DNA of 64,000 nt from assembly GCF_014203555.1 (NCBI RefSeq), contig NZ_JACHJH010000001.1, positions 854,013-918,012 on the forward strand, given 5' to 3'. Below are positions 8,559 to 15,530 of this stretch, one piece after another; position 1 is the stretch's first letter; each line of letters begins with the position of its first letter. The translations under genes and the position numbers were made by a program. The stretch is from Streptomyces olivoverticillatus. GTDB lineage: Bacteria; Actinomycetota; Actinomycetes; Streptomycetales; Streptomycetaceae. The notes under the pieces were generated by a model, which was not told the DNA's origin, searched no databases, and was given only the letters and a program-made list of their open reading frames with translations.

Positions 8559-9098
8559 CTAGGTGAACAGCGCGCCCCGCCGGCCGCGCCTGCGCCGGCG
8601 GCCGCCCGGCCACAGCGCATCCACCGAGTACACGGGCGCGCCCGCGACTATCAGCGGCAGCCACGCCATCAGATACGCCAGGTCGTTGCCGTAGTAGTAC
8701 GGAGTGGCGGTCCAGCTCACCGTCAGCCACAGGCTGAGCGAGATCAGCGCACCGCCCGCCGCGGCGAGGCGGGCGAAGATGCCGAAGAGGGTGCCGATGC
8801 CGACCGCCAACTCGCCTGCCGCCAGGGCGTAGCCGAAGCCGGTGGGGCTTTTGAGCGCCAGGTCGACCAGGCCCGGGATAGCGGCGGAGTCGCGCACCGA
8901 GTGCATCAGCTCGCCCAGGGACCCGGGCCCCGAGGCCGCCATGAAGGCGGAGTCGGTGAGCTTGTCGAGCCCGGCGTAGATGAAGGTGACTCCGAGGAAG
9001 ACCCGCAGCGGCAGCAGCGCGTACCTGGTGAGGGCGGCCTCGCGGTCCGGACCGCCGCCGCCCGCCGCCACCGGTTGTCCACGACCTGTGAATGCCAT
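8559..9098 (-). CDS. DoxX-family membrane protein (179 aa)
   Basis: Four membrane helices with the DoxX/SURF4-like pattern are visible: RVFLGVTFIYAGLDKLTD near residue 33, GFGYALAAGELAVGIGTLFG, a third helix after ARLAAAGGA and YYGNDLAYLMAWLPLIVAGA. A basic tail of GRRRRRGRRG precedes the end. DoxX proteins are linked to thiol and redox stress in actinobacteria, partly as partners of membrane superoxide-detoxifying complexes; here the role is unknown. The 3' end faces the small PspC-linked gene, 20 bases away. A DnaA-box-like site lies upstream. Confidence 0.85.
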   Translation of the reverse strand: MAFTGRGQPVAAGGGGPDREAALTRYALLPLRVFLGVTFIYAGLDKLTDSAFMAASGPGSLGELMHSVRDSAAIPGLVDLALKSPTGFGYALAAGELAVGIGTLFGIFARLAAAGGALISLSLWLTVSWTATPYYYGNDLAYLMAWLPLIVAGAPVYSVDALWPGGRRRRRGRRGALFT

Positions 9099-9166
9099 GA
9101 CTCCGCCGCCTCTCGCTCGCCGTCGTCATCCGACCATACGTGCGGCGGGCGATCGACGTTCAAGCC

Positions 9167-9175
9167 TGTGGATAA
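9167..9175 (-). promoter_or_regulatory. perfect DnaA-box-like site
   Basis: The minus strand reads TTATCCACA, the classical DnaA box. It lies about 70 bases upstream of the DoxX start codon. A related TTGTCCACG (8 of 9 to the Streptomyces form) lies at 9075-9083. One box is not an origin; it could be a DnaA-titration or DnaA-regulated site, or chance. Confidence 0.4.
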
Positions 9176-9214
9176 CTTCGGTTCCGGTCCGTGGCGTCGG
9201 GAGCCGACGGGGGC

Positions 9215-9700
9215 TCAGCCGGTGCGGACGCCCAGCGCGCTGCCCTCGAGCCACTCGGCCCAGCTGAGGTTCCAGTCGCCGTAGCCGTTGCCGAAGCGGT
9301 CCATGGGCTTGGTCCCGGGACCGCCGGTGACCTGCACGACGTCGCCCTTGCGGCTCAGTCCGTACAGCCACTTGGCGTCGCTCGTGGACATGCCGATGCA
9401 GCCGTGGCTGACGTTCTCCTTGCCGAAGGACTCGGCGATGGGCTGCCCCACACCGACGCTCTCGCCGCCTTCCGGGGCGATCTCGGGGCGTACGACCCGG
9501 GCCGCGCCGTCCAGCGTCTCGGCGGGCGGCGCGGCCTTCTCCGTGACGGGGGCGGGGCGGGCGGAAGCGGCGCCGGACTGCCGGGGGGAGGACTTCGCGG
9601 GCCGTTCCTCGGCCTCGGCGCCCCCGCCGCATCCTGCGACGGCCAGGCCGGCGAGGGCCAGGGCGGCGGACAGCCCGAGGCTGCGGGAAGTGCGGCGCAT
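9215..9700 (-). CDS. lipoprotein, internally deleted L,D-transpeptidase (161 aa)
   Basis: The N-terminus is a lipoprotein signal (LALAGLAVAGCGGG, lipidated Cys near residue 24). Residues 75-95 (VVRPEIAPEGGESVGVGQPI) match the opening of the Ig-like domain of actinobacterial L,D-transpeptidases. Residues 97-150 match the very end of their YkuD domain: GKENVSHGCIGMS with the catalytic Cys, then GDVVQVTG and YGDWNLSWAEW. Family members have about 250 residues between these parts, including the catalytic His in a HAAPW-type motif. Here they join directly, in frame. The protein is therefore probably inactive as a transpeptidase but still lipidated. AGGAGA precedes the ATG. Confidence 0.75.
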   Translation of the reverse strand: MRRTSRSLGLSAALALAGLAVAGCGGGAEAEERPAKSSPRQSGAASARPAPVTEKAAPPAETLDGAARVVRPEIAPEGGESVGVGQPIAESFGKENVSHGCIGMSTSDAKWLYGLSRKGDVVQVTGGPGTKPMDRFGNGYGDWNLSWAEWLEGSALGVRTG

Positions 9701-9858
9701 GGTTCTCCTGCCGAGGGGTGGTACCGGGGGGACATGACGGAGCCGGGGCGGTCATGCCCCGGCTCCTCACCACCCTAGGCAGCGCATATATCCGCTTATG
9801 GCACCCGGAAGAACGAGCCACCCCCGCCGACCGGTGGGGGCGGCCCCGCGCGAGCGCC

Positions 9859-10665
9859 TCAGTCCAGCAGCTCCGGCTCGCTGCGGACGATCTGCTGGTA
9901 GAGCGGCTGGTAGTTGATCCACGCCGCAAGGTCGTTGCCCAGCTGATCGCGGGTGTGCGCCGCATGGGCCGGGTCGATGAGCACGGGCTTGCCGGCGGCC
10001 TTCGCCGTCAGCTGCACCTGGCAGGAGCGCTCCATCGTGATGAACCACCACGCGGCCGCGTCCACCGTGTCCCCCACGGTCAGCAGCCCGTGATTGCGCA
10101 GGATCACCGCCTTGTGCGGCCCGAGGGCGGTCGCGATGCGCCGCCCCTCCTCCTCGTCCACGACGACGCCCGTGTAGTCGTCGAAGAGCGCGTGGTCCTC
10201 GTAGAAGGCACAGACGTCCTGCGTGATCGGCTCCAGCAGCTCCCCGAGCGCGGACAGAGCCCGCCCGTAGGTGGAGTGGCTGTGGGCGGCGGCCACGACG
10301 TCGGGGCGGGCCTTGTGGATCTGCGAGTGGATCGCGAAGGCGGCCTGGTTGACGTGGTGGCGGCCTTCGGCGACCTGGCCCTGGTGGTTGACCAGGATCA
10401 GATCGGAGACGGCGATGTGCTTGAACGACATCCCGAAGGGATTGACCCAGAAGTGATCCGTGAACTCCGGGTCACGCGCGGTGATGTGCCCCGCGACGCC
10501 TTCCTCGAAGCCGAACCGCCCGAAGAGCCGCAGAGCGGCCGCGAGCCGCTCCTTACGGTGCCGCCGCTCGTCCGCAACGGAGTCGTACTTGGGCGGCATG
10601 GCGAAGTGAAGCTGATCGGCGGGTATGGGCTGGGGGGCGGTGGCCTGCGGTTCGGGCTGCGGCAT
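9859..10665 (-). CDS. class II aldolase/adducin-family protein (268 aa)
   Basis: The fold is the class II aldolase/adducin type. The metal-binding histidines are present (AAAHSHSTYGRALS and ILRNHGLLTVG), as is GHITARDPEFTDHFWVNPFG near residue 60. Relatives include fuculose-phosphate and ribulose-phosphate aldolases and decarboxylases, but this adducin-like subgroup of Streptomyces is uncharacterised and no substrate can be assigned. It is complete and stands alone. The 107 bases before it hold an inverted repeat and a tandem repeat that could be an operator. Confidence 0.85.
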   Translation of the reverse strand: MPQPEPQATAPQPIPADQLHFAMPPKYDSVADERRHRKERLAAALRLFGRFGFEEGVAGHITARDPEFTDHFWVNPFGMSFKHIAVSDLILVNHQGQVAEGRHHVNQAAFAIHSQIHKARPDVVAAAHSHSTYGRALSALGELLEPITQDVCAFYEDHALFDDYTGVVVDEEEGRRIATALGPHKAVILRNHGLLTVGDTVDAAAWWFITMERSCQVQLTAKAAGKPVLIDPAHAAHTRDQLGNDLAAWINYQPLYQQIVRSEPELLD

Positions 10666-10685
10666 GGCGGGCTCCTCCGGATGAT

Positions 10686-10716
10686 CCGTCCGTGGCTACT
10701 CCGTGGCTACGGACGG
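10686..10716. promoter_or_regulatory. inverted and direct repeats upstream of the aldolase-family gene
   Basis: CCGTCCGT (10686-10693) pairs with ACGGACGG (10709-10716). Inside, CCGTGGCTAC occurs twice in tandem (10690-10699 and 10701-10710). The block lies 21 bases before the start codon, where a repressor could bind or a leader hairpin could form. No cognate regulator is visible nearby. Confidence 0.35.
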
Positions 10717-10772
10717 AAGCTACCGCCGGGTACCGGACGGGGCCAGGGCTACGCCCCTTGCGGCAAGCAGAA

Positions 10773-10816
10773 ACGCCACCGCCGCCGCTCAAACGAATGA
10801 GCGACGGCGGTGGCGT
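10773..10816 (-). terminator. terminator hairpin after guaA
   Basis: An 18-bp stem with one G-U pair (10773-10790 with 10799-10816) has an 8-base loop. On the minus strand it follows the guaA stop by 24 bases and is followed by TTTCTGC. The T-run is short, as is usual for Streptomyces. Confidence 0.75.
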
Positions 10817-10840
10817 TGACCTTCTGGGCTTACAGGAGCA

Positions 10841-12430
10841 TTACTCCCACTCGATCGTCCCCGGCGGCTTGCTCGTCACGTCCAGGACGACGCGGTTGAC
10901 GTCCCGCACCTCGTTCGTGATGCGGGTCGAGATGCGCGCCAGCACGTCGTACGGCATGCGCGTCCAGTCGGCCGTCATCGCGTCCTCGGACGAGACCGGG
11001 CGCAGGACGATCGGGTGGCCGTACGTACGGCCGTCGCCCTGGACGCCCACGCTGCGGACGTCGGCCAGCAGGACGACCGGGCACTGCCAGATCTCCCGGT
11101 CGAGGCCGGCGGCGGTCAGCTCCTCGCGGGCGATGGCGTCGGCCTCACGGAGCAGGTCCAGGCGCTCCTTGGTGACCTCGCCGACGATGCGGATGCCGAG
11201 GCCCGGGCCCGGGAAGGGCTGGCGCTGGACGATCTCCTCCGGCAGGCCCAGCTCCTGGCCGACCATGCGGACCTCGTCCTTGAACAGCTGGCGCAGCGGC
11301 TCGACGAGCCGGAACTCCAGGTCCTCGGGGAGGCCGCCCACGTTGTGGTGGGACTTGATGTTGGCGGTGCCGGTGCCGCCGCCGGACTCGACGATGTCCG
11401 GGTAGAGCGTGCCCTGGACGAGGAACTCGACGGGCTCGCCGCTCGCGTCGCCCTCGGCGACGATCTCGGCCTGCGCCTGCTCGAAGACCCGGATGAACTC
11501 CCGGCCGATGATCTTCCGCTTCTCCTCGGGGTCGGACACCCCGGCGAGCGCGTCCAGGAAGCGCTGCTGCGCGTCCACGACCTTGAGCTGGACGCCCGTG
11601 GCGGCCACGAAGTCCTTCTCGACCTGCTCGGTCTCGCCCTTGCGCATCAGACCGTGGTCGACGTACACGCAGGTCAGCTGGGAGCCGATGGCCTTCTGCA
11701 CGAGCGCCGCGGCCACGGCGGAGTCCACGCCGCCGGACAGGCCGCAGATGGCGCGCTTGGTGCCGACCTGCTCGCGGATGGCCTCGACCTGCTCCTCGAT
11801 CACGTTGCCCGTGGTCCAGGTCGGCTCGATGCCCGCGCCGCGGTAGAGGAAGTGCTCCATCACCAGCTGGCCGTGCGTGGAGTGCAGCACCTCGGGGTGG
11901 TACTGCACGCCGTAGAGCTTCTTCTCGTCGTTCTCGAAGGCGGCGACCGGCACCACGTCCGTGGAGGCGGTGACGGTGAAGCCCTCGGGCGCGGCCGAGC
12001 AGGCGTCGCCGTGCGACATCCACACCGACTGCTCGGCCGGCGTGCCCTCGAAGAGCGTGGAGCCGGACTTGGAGACGTGCAGGGGCGTACGGCCGTACTC
12101 ACGGGCGCCCGAGTTGTCGACGGTGCCGCCGAGCGTCGTGGCCATCAGCTGGAAGCCGTAGCACATGCCGAAGACGGGGACGCCGGACTGGAAGAGGCCG
12201 AGGGCGTCGTCCAGGCGCGGGGCGCCTTCCTCGTACACCGAGGACGGACCGCCGGAGAGGATGATCGCCTTGGGCTTCTTGGCGAGCATCTCGGCGACGG
12301 GCATCGTGCTGGGCACGATCTCGCTGTAGACCCGGGCCTCACGGACGCGGCGGGCGATGAGCTGAGCGTATTGCGCACCGAAGTCGACGACGAGCACGAC
12401 GTCGGGGGCGGCGGGGGGTGCTGCTGGCAC
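10841..12430 (-). CDS. guaA: GMP synthase, glutamine-hydrolysing (529 aa)
   Basis: This enzyme converts XMP to GMP using ATP and glutamine. The class I glutamine amidotransferase domain has its catalytic Cys in GMCYGFQLM and His in YHPEVLHS (residues about 10-200). The ATP-pyrophosphatase domain has the P-loop [10 protein letters not shown] (about 235), and the C-terminal dimerisation domain ends [10 protein letters not shown] as usual for GuaA. The GTG at 12430 ([18 protein letters not shown]) is preferred over the upstream ATG at 12526, because it matches the family start and length. It is divergent from the chorismate mutase attenuator. Confidence 0.97.
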   Translation of the reverse strand: MPAAPPAAPDVVLVVDFGAQYAQLIARRVREARVYSEIVPSTMPVAEMLAKKPKAIILSGGPSSVYEEGAPRLDDALGLFQSGVPVFGMCYGFQLMATTLGGTVDNSGAREYGRTPLHVSKSGSTLFEGTPAEQSVWMSHGDACSAAPEGFTVTASTDVVPVAAFENDEKKLYGVQYHPEVLHSTHGQLVMEHFLYRGAGIEPTWTTGNVIEEQVEAIREQVGTKRAICGLSGGVDSAVAAALVQKAIGSQLTCVYVDHGLMRKGETEQVEKDFVAATGVQLKVVDAQQRFLDALAGVSDPEEKRKIIGREFIRVFEQAQAEIVAEGDASGEPVEFLVQGTLYPDIVESGGGTGTANIKSHHNVGGLPEDLEFRLVEPLRQLFKDEVRMVGQELGLPEEIVQRQPFPGPGLGIRIVGEVTKERLDLLREADAIAREELTAAGLDREIWQCPVVLLADVRSVGVQGDGRTYGHPIVLRPVSSEDAMTADWTRMPYDVLARISTRITNEVRDVNRVVLDVTSKPPGTIEWE

Positions 12431-12527
12431 GGGAGCGGCCTTCCGGCGGTGAGGGGGAGGGGGGTCTCTATTTGTCGATTCTACCGGGGCGTGGGTGCTT
12501 GCTTTTGTCTCACCATCCGAATCCATC

Positions 12528-12557
12528 TTGGCCCCGGGCCCGCCGAGGGGCCATACT
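12528..12557 (+). promoter_or_regulatory. promoter for the leaderless leader-peptide transcript
   Basis: TTGGCC (12528-12533) and CATACT (12552-12557) are 18 bases apart. A start 7-8 bases after the -10 falls on or next to the ATG at 12565, giving a leaderless mRNA. This is an inference from spacing. Confidence 0.5.
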
Positions 12558-12564
12558 GTCCGCC

Positions 12565-12636
12565 ATGCACAAGCACCTGACCTTCGTCTTTACCTATGGC
12601 ACCGGGCCCGTCCGGCGCCATGGTCGTGCTGCTTGA
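12565..12636 (+). CDS. phenylalanine/tyrosine leader peptide (23 aa)
   Basis: The peptide begins [14 protein letters not shown]. It carries Phe at codons 7 and 9 and Tyr at codon 11. TTT and TAT are codons that are rare in this genome. It has no ribosome-binding site, but its ATG sits where the upstream promoter would start transcription. It ends at TGA 12634-12636, 20 bases before the terminator stem. Position, composition and the overlapping RNA folds fit an attenuation leader like pheL. It is too short to be a structural protein. Confidence 0.7.
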   Translation: MHKHLTFVFTYGTGPVRRHGRAA

Positions 12637-12671
12637 GCCACTGACAAGCGACTTCCCAGGCGCCCCGGGCC
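12605..12671 (+). promoter_or_regulatory. predicted antiterminator of the chorismate mutase attenuator
   Basis: GGCCCG (12605-12610) can pair with CGGGCC (12666-12671), and GGCGCC (12614-12619) with GGCGCC (12659-12664). Together they make a 12-bp stem with a small internal loop. This uses the 5' arm of the terminator, so the two folds exclude each other. A ribosome stalled at the Phe codons (12583-12591) leaves 12605-12619 free. One that reaches the stop covers or passes it and lets the terminator form. Confidence 0.6.
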
Positions 12672-12699
12672 GACAAGGCCCGGGGCGTCTGTCGTTTTT
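12657..12699 (+). terminator. attenuator terminator before chorismate mutase
   Basis: A perfect 11-bp GC stem (12661-12671 with 12677-12687) has a five-base GACAA loop. It extends four more pairs, one of them G-U, to 12657/12691. TCGTTTTT (12692-12699) follows. This is a textbook intrinsic terminator placed between the leader peptide and the gene, 50 bases before the chorismate mutase ATG. It is therefore regulatory rather than an end-of-gene signal. Confidence 0.85.
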
Positions 12700-12748
12700 C
12701 CCGGGCCGTGCCGCTCCCGGGGGCCGCGTCCCCTTTGGAGAAACACAC

Positions 12749-13036
12749 ATGAGCACCCAGACCGTCGCGGAGACCGGCGCCCGTACCCCCGAGGCGGCCG
12801 GCGTGATCACCGATGCCCGCGGGCGGATCGACGATCTCGACGGCAGGATCATCGGCCTCGTCCAGGAACGGATGGCCGTCTCGGCCGTGATCCAGCGCGA
12901 GCGCATCGCCTCCGGCGGGCGCCGGGTGAACCTCTCCCGCGAGATGGAGATCATCGGCCACTACAGCGAGCAGCTCGGCAAGCCCGGCACGGCCCTGGCC
13001 ATGACCCTGCTGGAACTGTGCCGCGGCCGCGTCTGA
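12749..13036 (+). CDS. chorismate mutase, AroQ type (95 aa)
   Basis: This is the helical AroQ fold. ARGRIDDLDGRIIGLVQERM forms the first helix with the usual RxxID and Arg pattern. IQRERIASGGRRVNLSREMEI and a C-terminal helix ending LLELCRGRV complete the monofunctional enzyme. It converts chorismate to prephenate, the first committed step to phenylalanine and tyrosine. The ATG at 12749 follows TTGGAGAA. A Phe/Tyr attenuator directly upstream agrees with this role. No prephenate dehydratase or aro gene is adjacent. Confidence 0.9.
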   Translation: MSTQTVAETGARTPEAAGVITDARGRIDDLDGRIIGLVQERMAVSAVIQRERIASGGRRVNLSREMEIIGHYSEQLGKPGTALAMTLLELCRGRV

Positions 13037-13615
13037 ACCCCGCACCGGAGTTCGGGAAACCGGGCCCCGGCCGTCACCCGTACGGCGCGTGACCGGCTCC
13101 CGATCGGCTTCGTTGGAGTCGGTGTCCGCGCCAGCCAGGAGCGGCCCGCAGCGATCCGCGAGGATTTCCGTCCCTGTCCACCTGGGCGCCCGGCAGTGAC
13201 AGGACGGATCCGCCGGAGTGTGTGACGCGCGAGCGCGCGCGTCGTGGGACCTCACTCCGGTGGTGAGGCGGCCGGTCAGCAGGGGACAGCAGCCCGGCCC
13301 CCGACGGGGCGGTCGGTTCCGGGGACGCCTGGAACCGACCGTATCCGCTCGAAACGGTTGCGCCCGGCACGGCTCATCCCGCACGATGCAAAGGGAACAC
13401 CAAGTCCCTTGAACCGCACCGCCATTGGTTGAACCTCCACTGGTTGAACCTTCAGCTCTCCCCCAGCCCGCGGCGCTCCCCCCGGCGCCGCTCCGCGGCA
13501 CCGACCCTGCCCTGACCTCGGTGCCGGCAGTCAAGGGCCCCGTGGCCGCCCGCACGCCCCCGCGGCGTCGGCCCGGGGCCCTTCGCCGTCCGTCGGCACA
13601 GGCAAGGGCGCCGCC
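13037..13615. other. gene-free region with three strong hairpins
   Basis: No convincing gene lies in these 579 bases between chorismate mutase and the convergent GMC oxidoreductase. Three hairpins can be seen. One is at 13162-13211, with GGAT, then CCGTCCCTGTC against GACAGGACGG. The second is at 13310-13341, a perfect 11-bp stem with a 10-base loop. The third is at 13533-13583, AAGGGCCCCG with CGGGGCCCTT, 33 bases after the GMC stop on the minus strand and probably its terminator. The first two could end the chorismate mutase transcript or belong to a small RNA. Confidence 0.5.
13409..13450. repeat. three direct repeats of TTGAACC
   Basis: TTGAACC occurs at 13409-13415, 13429-13435 and 13444-13450. 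The last two copies extend to GGTTGAACC. Spacing is 20 and 15 bases. The block lies between two hairpins in the gene-free region, far from any start codon, so an operator role is uncertain. Confidence 0.5.
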
Positions 13616-15481
13616 TTACGCCCCGGGCCCCTCCACCCTCGGCGGCACCACCGGCACCGGCAGCAACGGCAGCCGCAGCGCCCCGAAGGCGCCCCCCGGC
13701 ACCACGGGCGCCAGGGGCTCGACCGGGGCCGTGCGCTCGTACGCACCCCCTTGCGCCGGGCGCGGGTCGGCCGCGCCCTTGTTGGGCCACAGCGCCATCG
13801 CCCGCTCTGCCTGGGCCGTGATCGTCAGCGACGGGTTGACGCCCAGGTTGGCGGAGACGGCCGCCCCGTCGACCACCGAGATGCCCGGGTGCCCGTACAG
13901 CCGGTGGTACGGGTCGATCACGCCGGACGACGGATCCGCGCCGATCGGGCAGCCGCCGATGAAGTGCGCGGTGAGCGGGGTGCCCATCAACTCGCCGACG
14001 TTGCTGCCCGGAAACCCGTTGATCTCCTCCGCGACGAGCGAGGCCGCCTCGGCCGCCGCCGGGATCTGCGCCGGGTTGGGCGCGCCGTGCCCCTGCCGGG
14101 CGGTGAGCAGGCCCTTGCCCGGTGCCCGCGTACGCCGGTACGTCGTCAGCGAGTTGTCCAGCGACTGCATGACCAGCCCGATGATCGTGCGCTCGGACCA
14201 CCGGTGGTTGGACAGCGAGCGCAGCAGCAGCACCGGGTGCCGCGCGCAGCGGGCCGCGAAGGCCACCACCCGCGGTGCGCGAGAGCCCACCGGCACCTGC
14301 AGGATCGACAGGCCGCCCATCGCGTTGGAGCCCTTGCCGTAACGCACCGGCTCCACATGCGTGTTGGCGTCCGGGTGGACGGACGAGGTGATCGCCACGC
14401 CCTTGGTGAAGTCGGGCCGTTCGCCGTGCGCCTTGCGGTAGCGGCGGTCGGTGGTCTGGGCGCCGACCAGCGCCTCGGAGTTCGTGCGGGTGAGCACCCC
14501 GAGCCGGTCGGAGATCCGGGGCAGCAGGCCCTTGTCCTTCATGGTGTGCAGCAGCGTCTGGGTGCCGTACGTGCCGGCGGCGATCACCACGTGCTCCGCG
14601 CGCAGCACCCGGGGCTTCGCCGCGCGCCGCCGGTCGGTGGGCACGGTGACGATGCGGTGGCCGCCGTCGCGGTGCTCGGTGACGGCGACGACCGTGGTCA
14701 TCGGGTGCACGACGGCACCGGCCCGCTGGGCGAGGTGCAGATAGTTCTCGTTGAGGGTGTTCTTCGCGCCGTGCCGGCAGCCGGTCATGCACTCGCCGCA
14801 CTCGGTGCACGCCCTGCGCTCGGGCCCCGCGCCCCCGAAGTAGGGGTCGGCGGCCGCGCCGCCCGGCCGCGCCCGCACCGTCCCGTCGCCGTCCTGCCCG
14901 TCCCCGAAGAACACGCCGACGGGCGCGAGACGGAAGGTGTCCCCGACGCCCATCCGCTCGGCCGCCGCCTTCAGGTGCACGTCGGAGGGGGTCATCGTGG
15001 GGTTGAGCCGCACGCCGAGCATGCGGCGCGCCTGGTCGTAGTACGGCCGCAGCTCCGCCTCCCAGTCGGTGATGCCGGCCCACTGCGGGTCGTCGAAGAA
15101 CGCCTTCGGCGGTACGTAGAGGGTGTTGGCGTAGTTGAGCGAGCCGCCGCCCACCCCGGCGCCCGCGAGCACCATCACATGGCCGAGCAGGTGGATGCGC
15201 TGAATGCCGTAGAGACCGAGGGCGGGCGCCCAGAGGTAGTTGCGCAGGTCCCAGGAGTTCTTCGGCAGGGTCTCCGGGGTGAAGCGGCGGCCCGCCTCCA
15301 GCACGCCGACGCGGTAGCCCTTCTCGGCCAGCCGGAGCGCGGAGACCGAGCCGCCGAATCCGGAGCCGACCACGACGACGTCGTAGTCGAACTCCCCGGA
15401 TCCGTCGGGCTCATGGGGCTCGGGGGATTCCCCGGACTGCTGGGATTCCCCGGGCTCGGGGGACGTGCGGTCCTTCGCCAC
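13616..15481 (-). CDS. GMC-family FAD oxidoreductase, cholesterol-oxidase-like (621 aa)
   Basis: After a 30-residue acidic Pro/Ser/Glu-rich start, a Rossmann FAD site is present (YDVVVVGSGFGGSVSALRLAE). The covering segment GAGVGGGSLNYANTLYVP and the C-terminal GADPSSGVIDPYHRLYGHPG/VVDGAAVSANLGVNPSLTITA are typical of GMC oxidoreductases and of sterol-oxidase-like actinobacterial members. ACTECGECMTGCRHGAKN resembles a four-Cys iron-sulphur or structural motif. There is no signal peptide, so it is probably cytoplasmic. GTG at 15481 is the start. The leader holds three tandem copies of a unit containing a Shine-Dalgarno-like core. It follows the SSADH gene by 49 bases, probably in one operon. 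Confidence 0.88.
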   Translation of the reverse strand: MAKDRTSPEPGESQQSGESPEPHEPDGSGEFDYDVVVVGSGFGGSVSALRLAEKGYRVGVLEAGRRFTPETLPKNSWDLRNYLWAPALGLYGIQRIHLLGHVMVLAGAGVGGGSLNYANTLYVPPKAFFDDPQWAGITDWEAELRPYYDQARRMLGVRLNPTMTPSDVHLKAAAERMGVGDTFRLAPVGVFFGDGQDGDGTVRARPGGAAADPYFGGAGPERRACTECGECMTGCRHGAKNTLNENYLHLAQRAGAVVHPMTTVVAVTEHRDGGHRIVTVPTDRRRAAKPRVLRAEHVVIAAGTYGTQTLLHTMKDKGLLPRISDRLGVLTRTNSEALVGAQTTDRRYRKAHGERPDFTKGVAITSSVHPDANTHVEPVRYGKGSNAMGGLSILQVPVGSRAPRVVAFAARCARHPVLLLRSLSNHRWSERTIIGLVMQSLDNSLTTYRRTRAPGKGLLTARQGHGAPNPAQIPAAAEAASLVAEEINGFPGSNVGELMGTPLTAHFIGGCPIGADPSSGVIDPYHRLYGHPGISVVDGAAVSANLGVNPSLTITAQAERAMALWPNKGAADPRPAQGGAYERTAPVEPLAPVVPGGAFGALRLPLLPVPVVPPRVEGPGA

Positions 15482-15490
15482 CTGTACGTA

Positions 15491-15520
15491 CCTCCGTCGA
15501 GCTCCGTCGACCTCCGTCGA
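15491..15520. repeat. 3 x 10-bp tandem repeat containing GGAGG cores
   Basis: Three 10-bp units, CCTCCGTCGA, GCTCCGTCGA and CCTCCGTCGA, stand head to tail. On the minus strand they read TCGACGGAGG-type, so a GGAGG Shine-Dalgarno core recurs. The last copy lies about 8 bases before the GTG of the GMC oxidoreductase gene. Gain or loss of a unit would change spacing and initiation. Confidence 0.7.
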
Positions 15521-15530
15521 AAGGTCCCCG

